Source: Bacteroidota bacterium (GTDB lineage Bacteria; Bacteroidota; Ignavibacteria; Kryptoniales; JAKASW01). From it: a stretch of 64,000 nt of DNA. The stretch lies in assembly GCA_021825585.1 (NCBI GenBank), contig JAKAGT010000003.1, positions 124,001 to 188,000 on the forward strand, read 5' to 3'. Position 1 is the first letter of the stretch; each line of letters starts with the position of its first letter. The notes beneath the pieces were generated by a model that worked only from the letters and a program-made list of their open reading frames with translations, did no database searches and was not told where the DNA came from. Of the stretch, positions 54,118 through 62,681 are shown piece by piece. The position numbers and the translations under genes are program-made.

Positions 54118-56334
54118 ATGAAGTTGGTGTCAATTTTGGTGTCAGTAATCACCGTGGCTGTTTTCTTTAGCCTTCCGAAGGAGACATTCGCACGCAACGA
54201 TACGTTCTCCAGCGTGAAGGCTTCCGGACAAGCCATATCTATTTCGGTTACTCCTACCAGAGTATCTGTCGGGGACACTGTAAGAATAACGATTGAAGCC
54301 CAAAATGACGGGTCACTAAGAGTCGAGGTTCTCGTTCCCGACAAAGGTGTCTTACCCCTCAAGCTAAATTCGGTAAAACCGTCCGTTTATGCTTCACAAT
54401 TCATTGTCACCGGGAAGGATCCACAGGGACTTTATGCAATACAGGCATGGACCGGGCAAGAGGCCAGGCCTGCCGCGATAGGGAAGGCGACCTTCCTGTT
54501 CAAGAAGCTCATCGGAGATTTTTGCATTACGGGAATATTCAACCCCAAGAATCCTGAAAAGGATATGGACAAGTACATTCAGGAAATGAAAGGCTTCGGA
54601 GCAAACTTTTTAATTGCCACCTCGATTATCACACCGAAGATAGTCTACTACAAATCAAGCATCTGCGACACAAATGGTTCGTCTGTCGTTGACCAAAGTT
54701 ATGTTGACGACTTGCTGAAGTGTGCCGATAAAAACGGCATCTCCGTCATGCTCTCCGCGACCTGGGATGCGACGCGGGATATCCCTTATCCTGACCGGAC
54801 CAAGAGCACAGAAGACATAATAAAAGAACTCTACGGCCTTTACGGCAGCCATCCTTCCTTAGTGGGATTTTATGTTGACCAGGAAGGAAGTGGAATATAC
54901 TACGCTCCCTTCGTGAGAAAGCTTTGCGGTTATGTGAAGCAGATCAATCCTGGATTACTCACCGCATGTTCGCCCTACGTGGACAATTCTTTGCTTGCCA
55001 GTTATCTGAGCGTCATCAGGAATTTGGATGTCATAATCTATCAAGGCATGGTAATGGCAAGTTACAGACCGGACAACCGGATCAAATTTCCCTTAAGAAG
55101 GGTAAAGGATTTTGGCTCACTCTCTTCCGGGGCAAAGGAGCTTCAAAACAAGATTGCCTTGACCCATGTTGAGACATTTGGATATGGGGAAAACAGACTG
55201 GAAGATTTGTTCATCACGGGATACAACAACATTTATCAACAAATCCTAAGTGCCGCAACTGTTCCTGATAATGACGGAATTATCATGTACGATTATAGCG
55301 GCTCCAACTATAACATGTTGAATCAATACCCGCAATACAGGAAGGAATTTATCCGCAGCCGGGATGCCGTCTTTGATGGGATGAAAGCATTCGAATTGAT
55401 CGGCAAGGCTTCAAAGGATCGAAATCAACTTGCAGTTTATTTTCCGTATACGGACTGGCAGGAATACAGATGGGCACGCTACTATTACAGTGCTCTTGAC
55501 GCATTCAGAATGATGGGAATCCCCGTCGATGTTCTCCCCTATGCTCCTCCTCACAGGGAATCTTATCCTCCTTACTGGCCGTTCCACGAAAACCGTCATG
55601 TGTTGAAACGACTGCTGAAGGAAAAAGAAGTACTGGTACTTCCGAGCGTATCGGGGTTCCAGGCAACAGACAGCGACTTGATGAAACATTTTGTAGGAGA
55701 CGGTGGAACCATCATTGCATTTGGTCCGAGGATACCGATGGGCAGGACTTATGATCGAACTCTTCTGTTCGGGATAGAGAAGACCGGTAGAAGAGCGGCA
55801 CACTCCGAGATTATCGGCCAGAGCGGTTTAGACGGGAAGACACCCCATAAAGGAAAATGGAAACTAGGGAAGGTGACGCTTCCGGTTTGGCGGAGCGAAG
55901 GTGCGAAGATTATTGCGGAGTTCGAGGACGGCTCTCCCGCTATAGCTGTGAATACTTATGGAAAGGGGACCGTCGTTTCTATCTTGACCGATGCAAAGAC
56001 CGCCGCCCGTTATTTTCCGGATCTGGTGCGGGAGGTCCTTAACCGGGTCGGGGTACAGCGCTACGTTGATGTAATCGGAACGAATCAGAATTGTGATGTC
56101 GCTGTTTCCAAAACGAGGACAGGTTTCATAGCCGCCGTAGTGAATCACAATAATACAAAACTTCATATCACTCTTAGGCCACTCACGGCTTTTTCGCATC
56201 GAGAGTCGCAAGATTGGATAGACATGGTCTCGGATAAGGAAATAGCGAAGTTGAAGAGCAATGAACCATTGGGCATAGTAGTAAAACCGAGAACCTACAG
56301 ACTGATTGAAATGGCCGGAAGCGCCAATAAATGA
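54118..56334 (+). CDS. Exported DUF4434-type TIM-barrel protein with GATase-like C-terminal domain
   Basis: 738 residues starting after AAAGGAG. The signal peptide (~1-24) is followed by an Ig-like beta domain (~35-120, ISVTPTRVSVGDTVRITIEA). A TIM barrel (~125-410) has FCITGIFNPKNPEKDMDKYI, NGISVMLSATWDATRD, HPSLVGFYVDQEGSG (likely catalytic acid region) and DGIIMYDYSG. A beta-galactosidase-trimerisation/GATase-like Rossmann domain (~430-640) has EVLVLPSVSGFQATDSDLMK and VGDGGTIIAFG. This order is seen in DUF4434/GH42-like glycosidases. It is part of the TonB locus; substrate unknown. Confidence 0.72.
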   Translation: MKLVSILVSVITVAVFFSLPKETFARNDTFSSVKASGQAISISVTPTRVSVGDTVRITIEAQNDGSLRVEVLVPDKGVLPLKLNSVKPSVYASQFIVTGKDPQGLYAIQAWTGQEARPAAIGKATFLFKKLIGDFCITGIFNPKNPEKDMDKYIQEMKGFGANFLIATSIITPKIVYYKSSICDTNGSSVVDQSYVDDLLKCADKNGISVMLSATWDATRDIPYPDRTKSTEDIIKELYGLYGSHPSLVGFYVDQEGSGIYYAPFVRKLCGYVKQINPGLLTACSPYVDNSLLASYLSVIRNLDVIIYQGMVMASYRPDNRIKFPLRRVKDFGSLSSGAKELQNKIALTHVETFGYGENRLEDLFITGYNNIYQQILSAATVPDNDGIIMYDYSGSNYNMLNQYPQYRKEFIRSRDAVFDGMKAFELIGKASKDRNQLAVYFPYTDWQEYRWARYYYSALDAFRMMGIPVDVLPYAPPHRESYPPYWPFHENRHVLKRLLKEKEVLVLPSVSGFQATDSDLMKHFVGDGGTIIAFGPRIPMGRTYDRTLLFGIEKTGRRAAHSEIIGQSGLDGKTPHKGKWKLGKVTLPVWRSEGAKIIAEFEDGSPAIAVNTYGKGTVVSILTDAKTAARYFPDLVREVLNRVGVQRYVDVIGTNQNCDVAVSKTRTGFIAAVVNHNNTKLHITLRPLTAFSHRESQDWIDMVSDKEIAKLKSNEPLGIVVKPRTYRLIEMAGSANK

Positions 56335-56596
56335 AGGCCTGACGAAGAAGAGCCGCGATGCAATATCAATCTGTCGGATCACCTGCCGGTCCGCGAACAC
56401 TGTTCGGCAATAAATTCGGTATGTGAAGGACTTTTACACGAAACTAAGAGATGAGGTAGCAGAGAAAGGGACAGAGGTGAAAAACGCCGCAAAATCGCGA
56501 GAAATGGTAACCGGACAAATATCCTAATAGTAAATAGTAACATGGAAAAAGGGGAGATGTATCTCAAGGAACTAACTAAATGAGGATACCCGATAA

Positions 56597-58750
56597 ATGG
56601 ATATGAGACGCTTTGTCAAAAGCTTGATCCTTTGTTTCCTTTTTTTTGCAACTACGGCATATTCTCAAAGTGAAAGAACGAGAATAAATCTCTGCTGTAA
56701 TACAAAGAACGACTTGTATGTGCTTTTGCACAAGAATGACGTAGCCATGACGGTCTACAGCACCCCCCGCCAGGCAATTAGTCATGCAATGAAAGGAACG
56801 GGGGTTTTAATACTGGCTGATTCCTATCCGGGACATAAAACGTCAATCAGCAGTCAGCTGCTTGGGATTGCGAAGAAAAAAGGCATAAGACTTTACATAG
56901 AATATCCGGCTTCCTTACCGGGCATGAATATTCAAGATACTATTGTCGCGACAAGGTTTGAAAGAGGCGTGGTGGTATCCGATGTGTTTGGAGAGAATCT
57001 GAAACCGATGAGCATCCTTGGGATCAACGGCTGCCACGTAATACCGGTGAATGTAAAAGATCCTCTTATCGTGTTAGGCAGGGTGGCGGGTTTTGATGAG
57101 GCTATATATGGGCTTGATGGCGTTAAGACTTATCCGCTGCTGTTTCGGAAAGGCAATATGCTGGTGGCGATGACCCGGTTAAGCAGTTTCGCAACGGGCC
57201 GCTATGAACCGGAAGCTTACTGGAAAACCGTATGGCAGTACATATTATCCTGGGTTTCAGGAGACAAGGCCATCCGACTTAATCATTGGCTTTCATATGC
57301 TTCTCCGATGTACGGACGAAACGCGCCGCTGCCCCCAAATGCAATGAGAACATGCATACGAAAAGGTGTGCAGTGGTTTTTTAACGGACATTTTTTTGTC
57401 GCACCCAGCTGGGAAAAGATGTACCTGAAATATCAGGGCAACGGCACGTCTCCTTACGGTCCACCCGTCAAGTCTTCCTGGCCAAATGGAGATGGTTCTT
57501 TGGGAATTCTCGAAGGACAGGCTTCACACATTTATTATAATGGTACACAAGAGTATCGTTATTGGGTCCGGTCCGATAATCAGGGGCAAGTTGCTTATGC
57601 ACTTGCTGCAGCCGGTAATTATTTGCATAGGAGAAGCTACTCCAAGATCGCAACGAATCTGGCTAATTTTATTTTCTATCATTCCGATCTCAGGGCGGGG
57701 CCTAAGAATGACAAGGGGAGTCCTGCCTTCGGCCTAATCGGGTGGGCCGTCACTCATCCCTGGGTCTTTTACGAAGATGATAATGCCCGAGTGTTATTGG
57801 GAATGATAGGTGCGGAAGCTTACCTGAAAACCGACCGATGGGATAAGAAGATTGCAGAAGGCATTATGGCCAATTTCAGAACCACAGGTCGAGAAGGCTT
57901 TCGTGGTTCATGGATCAGCCAGGACTCTCTCTTGAAGTATGGGTGGAAGCATTTTTGGGACCTGAAGATCGTCGATCCGAATCCACACTACGAGGCCTGG
58001 ATGTGGGCCTGCTATCTCTGGTTGTACGGTAAGACGGGCTATGAACCTCTCCTGACAAGGACGGAAGATGCGATCAGGACAACCATGCAGGATTATCCCG
58101 GAAAGTGGATCTGGTCCAATGGCCTTCAGCAGGAGCGCGCTCGCATGATATTGCCTCTTGCCTGGCTGGTACGCGTCGACAATACGCCTCAACACCGCAA
58201 ATGGTTGAATGAAATGGTATCGGACTTGCTGAAGTATCAGGCACCTTGCGGTGCGATCAGGGAAGAGCTTGGTCCTCCGGCTAACGGCCTTTATGGCCCT
58301 CCAAAATCAAACCAGGCCTACGGAACAGCGGAGGCACCATTGATATTCAAGAATGGCGAGCCTGTCGCCGACATGCTATATACTGACAACTTTGCCTTCT
58401 TTGGTTTGAATGAGGCTGCCCATGTCACAGGAAACAAGAGATATGCGGCGGCAGTCAGAAAGCTTGCCGATTTTCTTGTCCGGATCCAGGTGAAGAGCGC
58501 CAAGTATGAAGACTTGGACGGCGGTTGGTTCAGAGCTTTTGATTATGGCCTCTGGGACTACTGGGCCTCAAACAGCGATGCCGGATGGGGCGCCTGGTCT
58601 ACGAATACCGGCTGGATACAAAGCTGGATCATATGCACCGATATACTGCTCGAAGAACATCAGAGTTTTTGGTCTCTCACTCAGAAATCTAAGATCAATG
58701 ACATAATGCCGCAAACCGTCCGAATTATGTTTGGAAGCGGCACGAAGTGA
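56597..58750 (+). CDS. Unrecognised exported protein: GATase-like domain plus helical barrel
   Basis: 717 residues with signal peptide MRRFVKSLILCFLFFATTAYSQ minus its first residues; a second ATG three codons in is possible. Residues ~30-215 look like a Rossmann/GATase-like or ThuA-like domain (GVLILADSYPGHK, GIRLYIEYPASLPG). Residues ~230-700 look like an (alpha/alpha)6 barrel (CIRKGVQWFFNGHFFVAP, LGILEGQASHIYYNGTQ, MWACYLWLYGKTG, DNFAFFGLNEAAHVTGNKRY). I cannot assign a GH or PL family. Its neighbours make glycan hydrolysis likely, but this is inference. Confidence 0.6.
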   Translation: MDMRRFVKSLILCFLFFATTAYSQSERTRINLCCNTKNDLYVLLHKNDVAMTVYSTPRQAISHAMKGTGVLILADSYPGHKTSISSQLLGIAKKKGIRLYIEYPASLPGMNIQDTIVATRFERGVVVSDVFGENLKPMSILGINGCHVIPVNVKDPLIVLGRVAGFDEAIYGLDGVKTYPLLFRKGNMLVAMTRLSSFATGRYEPEAYWKTVWQYILSWVSGDKAIRLNHWLSYASPMYGRNAPLPPNAMRTCIRKGVQWFFNGHFFVAPSWEKMYLKYQGNGTSPYGPPVKSSWPNGDGSLGILEGQASHIYYNGTQEYRYWVRSDNQGQVAYALAAAGNYLHRRSYSKIATNLANFIFYHSDLRAGPKNDKGSPAFGLIGWAVTHPWVFYEDDNARVLLGMIGAEAYLKTDRWDKKIAEGIMANFRTTGREGFRGSWISQDSLLKYGWKHFWDLKIVDPNPHYEAWMWACYLWLYGKTGYEPLLTRTEDAIRTTMQDYPGKWIWSNGLQQERARMILPLAWLVRVDNTPQHRKWLNEMVSDLLKYQAPCGAIREELGPPANGLYGPPKSNQAYGTAEAPLIFKNGEPVADMLYTDNFAFFGLNEAAHVTGNKRYAAAVRKLADFLVRIQVKSAKYEDLDGGWFRAFDYGLWDYWASNSDAGWGAWSTNTGWIQSWIICTDILLEEHQSFWSLTQKSKINDIMPQTVRIMFGSGTK

Positions 58751-58829
58751 TTGCGAAAGGCGATGAACACGAACGGCGGCTTGAAGGGCACAATAGATAT
58801 CAGCATACGCAACCATGGAGACACTCAAC

Positions 58830-59939
58830 ATGAAATTCTCACTCGCAGTTCTCTTATCACTTTTTTCTGCCATTGCACCCGGTCTTCAGAAACCGGCGTC
58901 GGCTGCAGATGGCGGGGGGATTTCATCGGCGCAGACCAATATCTCACGAACCACTAATGCCGAGTTTCGATCACAGTTTCTTCAGCTGTGTGATTCGACT
59001 CTTGTTAGACTAAGACACGAAAAGGATGGCCATCCGTTTTTCGTAGACTCTTATGGAGTTCGCAGTCTGTGCGTGGCGTATGACATGACGGGAAATCAGA
59101 AGTATCTTGAGGCCTGTCGCTCCTGGGCCGACCGGATGGTGAGGTCTCAGAAGAAGATGATTCCCGCAGGTGCATACTACATAAATTACGGGCGAAAGCC
59201 CGGCCAGAAGTCCGGCGATTGGTATGTGGCGGATTGCTCGTCTATAGCGATGGGCGTGCTCTCGACTGCCATCAGATGCAAGGGCGCGGAACGGAATCGT
59301 CTCCTCCACTCCGTCGAGGAGTTTGCCTCTCTGGTAATCAAGAATTTTGTCCGTCCTTCGGGCGGGGTCACAGATGGGTTCTGGCCGCAGTATGACGGAG
59401 CGTGGTGGTGCAGTTCGAGCCTGTTCGGCTCCTTCTCTTTCATGCTTTACAAGAACACCGGGAAGGAGCGCTATCTTAATGTTGCTCTGGGTATTGTGGA
59501 TTGGTTGAATAAACAGGACCTCGCCACAGCTCAGCCATTGCCTCTTTCACACCAGGGCCCGTCACTGCCCATGTATGTCCTCGAATGTTATTCTGCCGGC
59601 TGGCCATATTTGAGTAAGGACAATGCAAGGAACAAAGCAGCCACTGCGCAGATTGACTGGAGTCTCAATTGGGCGGAAAATCAGCAGCGAATCCCGATTG
59701 CAAAAAGACACTGGCCTCTTCTAAGCTGGTGGGGAGCAAAATATGGAGGCCTGCCCTTCCAGGAGTACATCTACTCGCGCTATCTTCCCGGACACCGTAA
59801 CCTGCTGGCCAAAGGGGATCGGGAAATGAAACTCCTTGCTCCGGTGGTTTTATCGGGCAAGCCGGGAGTGTCGCAGCTTACTGCGTTTATACTGATGTCT
59901 TATGCGCAGCGTTTGGATCCGGGTGCAATTTACAGATAG
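58830..59939 (+). CDS. Unrecognised exported six-hairpin-like protein
   Basis: ATG 58830 is preferred (GGAG nine bases upstream; ATG 58815 is the alternative). The ~369-residue product has a signal peptide (MKFSLAVLLSLFSAIAPGL). The rest is helical with paired repeats (LCVAYDMTGNQKYLEACRSW, MGVLSTAIRCKG, FMLYKNTGKERYLNVALGIV), the pattern of an (alpha/alpha)6 toroid as in GH88/GH105-like or lyase-like proteins. Aromatic/acidic motifs such as DGFWPQYDGAWW may line the active site. No family assignment is made. It follows the previous barrel gene by 79 bases and may act with it. Confidence 0.58.
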   Translation: MKFSLAVLLSLFSAIAPGLQKPASAADGGGISSAQTNISRTTNAEFRSQFLQLCDSTLVRLRHEKDGHPFFVDSYGVRSLCVAYDMTGNQKYLEACRSWADRMVRSQKKMIPAGAYYINYGRKPGQKSGDWYVADCSSIAMGVLSTAIRCKGAERNRLLHSVEEFASLVIKNFVRPSGGVTDGFWPQYDGAWWCSSSLFGSFSFMLYKNTGKERYLNVALGIVDWLNKQDLATAQPLPLSHQGPSLPMYVLECYSAGWPYLSKDNARNKAATAQIDWSLNWAENQQRIPIAKRHWPLLSWWGAKYGGLPFQEYIYSRYLPGHRNLLAKGDREMKLLAPVVLSGKPGVSQLTAFILMSYAQRLDPGAIYR

Positions 59940-60116
59940 ACCGGACGTGAAGATTGAATACTGATCATTCCGATTTTGTGGCGATTTCAGAACGCATTGT
60001 CGCAACCATTTACCTCATGTCCGGGGCTTCCAGTACAAGGCTCGTGAGGCGGAGGCGGCGCAGCGAATCGAAGGCGTGTCACTCTTATGACAAACAAATT
60101 AAGAAAGGGGACACAG

Positions 60117-60908
60117 ATGGCTGTTGTTAGCGGAGGGCAGCATGTTCAGCGAAGATCATTAGCGTTGGACGCATTGCGGGGACTCTCCATACTTCTGATG
60201 GTGTTCGCCAATACTATGCCTAACGGCCTCCCTTCGTGGATGTATCATGGCCAGCTTCCTCCGCCGGCTCGTGTATTCGTCCCCACTCTGCCAGGGATCA
60301 CCTGGGTCGATCTTGTCTTTCCGTTTTTCCTTTTCGCGATGGGCGCTGCAATCCCGCTTGCGTTGTCGAGGCGAATTGAAACCGGCTACTCGTCCTGGGA
60401 AGTGGTGAAATCGGTCCTTTTTCGAGGATTCTTGCTGGTAGCATTTGCGATGTTCATAATGCAAATACATCCGGGCATTATCAGCAACAACCCCGACTGG
60501 AAAATTGGGCTGGTCGGTTTGCTGGGCTTCGCGTTATTGTTTCCCGCACTTGCGCGATTGCCCGAGGGCTGGACCAAACGAAGAAGATATCTTGTCCGTG
60601 CAATAGGCTGGGGCGGAGCAATTATTCTTATGGCGTTGGTGCGCTTTCCGAACGGATCGGGGTTCTCACTCTACCGAAGCGATGACATTATAATGATACT
60701 TACCAATGTTGCCGTCTTTGGAAGCCTGGTATGGCTCATGACCCGCGACAATTGGCTCCTTCGTTTGAGCATTATGGGGATTCTGCTCTCGTTTAGATTG
60801 TCGTCGGGCGGGCCGGTCTGGCTGCCCGATATGGCCTACAATAGCCCGATCCTTGTACCGGTGAGCTTCTCTGCTGCGCCTTCCGCAATGATGAGACGCT
60901 CACGCTAA
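60117..60908 (+). pseudogene. DUF5009/HGSNAT-like membrane protein, truncated at the C-terminus
   Basis: ATG 60117 after AAAGGGG is preferred to ATG 60087. The N-terminal RRSLALDALRGLSILLMVFA, then TWVDLVFPFFLFAMGAAIPL, is the signature of the heparan-alpha-glucosaminide N-acetyltransferase-like DUF5009 family, multi-pass proteins of ~370-470 residues. Here seven or so membrane segments are followed after ~240 residues by an unrelated tail (SFSAAPSAMMRRSR) and a stop, so roughly the last third is missing. Members are thought to acetylate sugars across the membrane. The copy may be inactive. Confidence 0.65.
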
Positions 60909-60936
60909 CCTTTACAAAAACACCGGAGCAGTTCAA

Positions 60937-62646
60937 ATGAGAATTTCGCTTTTATATTTAGTCCTTTTACTTGGCATGTTTGCAGCCAGGTCATATGCTC
61001 AGGTCTTTGCCGACCCTGAGACGAGAGGCGTGTGGGCTCCCGCCGGGTATTCGCCGTCAGACTCTGCGGGAATAGACACGCTGGTGAGAAATCTCAGCTC
61101 TGCAAACTTCAACATGATCTATGTCGGCGTGTGGGACGGCCATAGTACCGAAGCGGGCACAATTTACCCAAGTTCCGTTGTTAAAGACGCCGGCGGACCG
61201 ATGCAATATCCTGATTATGTGGGACGTGACCCGCTGCGAACATACATCGATATCGCTCACAAATACGGTATGGAAGTCTTTGCCTGGTTCGAGCTGATGC
61301 CGTTCGATGTGAGCGTCGGTAGTACGGCGACAGACATACCGACGCTTCTGAAAGCGCATACCGACTGGTCTATGCTGCAACGTGACACTACTACGAACTA
61401 TCACCACAATATTTACGGTTACTATTTTGGAATCGATCCTGGCGTGCCCGCGGCATGCAACTTCGTCGTCAGGCTTTACACGGAGATTGCCAAGAATTAT
61501 CCCGACCTCGACGGAATTGAATCGGATATAGAAGACGATACATTATTCTCGTATTCGGACATTGCCCGCGCCCGTTTCGTGCGCGAGACCGGAAATCCTG
61601 ATCCATTGACTCTGCCGGGGAACGACCCCGCCTGGTTGGCGTGGCGGCGGCGTCAAATAACAAATGTTGTGAAGAGAATCTACAATGACGTTAAAAGAGT
61701 CAACCCGGAATGCGTCGTGAGCGGTGCGGTTCCTCCGCCGTACATGTCAAGCTATATGCTTGAATCGTGGGGTGACTGGGCGAAGCGCGGATACGTGGAT
61801 ATGCTTGAACCGATGCTCTACGTTAATACGAGTGATTTCGATCATCAGATGGAGCTATGTGAAGACTACGTTCCGAAGGGATTCCATCTCTCTCCTGGCA
61901 TCTCCATCAGCTCCGCAGGGTCAGCCGCGAAAACCGTCTACGAAATACAGGATGCAATAAATAGAGATGCGGCCGGTGTTACGATCTGGTACTACAATTA
62001 CTTGCTGAGTTATCCGAACGCGCTCGCCGACCTGAAGTCGGAAGCGTTTCCTGAGAAAGCTCTCCCAGGTTACGACGACCTCATAATGGACAATGTCCGG
62101 ATCGGTATGTTCCGTTCGACCGGATCATGGACGACGCAACGCGGAGGGTATGACGGAACGTACCTGTCCGCGCGGGCAGTCAAAGGCGACACAGCGGTTT
62201 TTTCGGTAAGAGTGCTCAGAAGCGGCAATTACACTCTGTACGGATACTGGGGTGGAGACTCATCTGCAAACTGCTCGAAGGCAACTGTGAGAGTGACCAT
62301 GACAGGTTTGACGAAGTCCTACATCGTGAACGAGGGGACGAATACGGACTCGTGGTCAAGTCTTGATGAGTTTCATTTAGACTCCGACGATACCATCACC
62401 GTGAAATTGTTCGGGGCTGACGGGAAGGTCTTAGTCGCTGACGCATTCCGATTGAGAAGGGAGTCTCCGACTTTCTTGGGGGACTGTGCTCTGCCGGACA
62501 GCGATATGCCCGCAACGAAGTCCGTCAGTCATCCTCCCGGAATCTCCTTCTATGGAAGCACGTATCTCCTTGCGGAAAGAGGGGCTAGGCTGCTCGATGT
62601 GCCGCTGAACAAACCTCCTGCAGGTGAATATTACAGGAGCAAGTGA
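60937..62646 (+). CDS. Exported GHL10-type glycosyl-hydrolase-like protein with golvesin-like C-terminus
   Basis: 569 residues with signal peptide MRISLLYLVLLLGMFAARSY (cleavage near AQ). The barrel (~25-365) begins TRGVWAPAGYSPSD, then NFNMIYVGVWDGHSTEAGTI, YGMEVFAWFELMPF, LDGIESDIEDDTLF and VDMLEPMLYVN, matching glycosyl hydrolase-like 10 (DUF187) proteins; the acidic GIESDIEDD segment may be catalytic. The C-terminal ~130 residues (DNVRIGMFRSTGSWTTQ, GNYTLYGYWGGDSS, VLVADAFRLRRE) are a golvesin/xanthan-lyase-associated beta-sandwich. It precedes the GH92 gene by 35 bases. Confidence 0.82.
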   Translation: MRISLLYLVLLLGMFAARSYAQVFADPETRGVWAPAGYSPSDSAGIDTLVRNLSSANFNMIYVGVWDGHSTEAGTIYPSSVVKDAGGPMQYPDYVGRDPLRTYIDIAHKYGMEVFAWFELMPFDVSVGSTATDIPTLLKAHTDWSMLQRDTTTNYHHNIYGYYFGIDPGVPAACNFVVRLYTEIAKNYPDLDGIESDIEDDTLFSYSDIARARFVRETGNPDPLTLPGNDPAWLAWRRRQITNVVKRIYNDVKRVNPECVVSGAVPPPYMSSYMLESWGDWAKRGYVDMLEPMLYVNTSDFDHQMELCEDYVPKGFHLSPGISISSAGSAAKTVYEIQDAINRDAAGVTIWYYNYLLSYPNALADLKSEAFPEKALPGYDDLIMDNVRIGMFRSTGSWTTQRGGYDGTYLSARAVKGDTAVFSVRVLRSGNYTLYGYWGGDSSANCSKATVRVTMTGLTKSYIVNEGTNTDSWSSLDEFHLDSDDTITVKLFGADGKVLVADAFRLRRESPTFLGDCALPDSDMPATKSVSHPPGISFYGSTYLLAERGARLLDVPLNKPPAGEYYRSK

Positions 62647-62681
62647 GAATGCAAAGAGGCTTTTATTCAGGAAAGCGTTGC

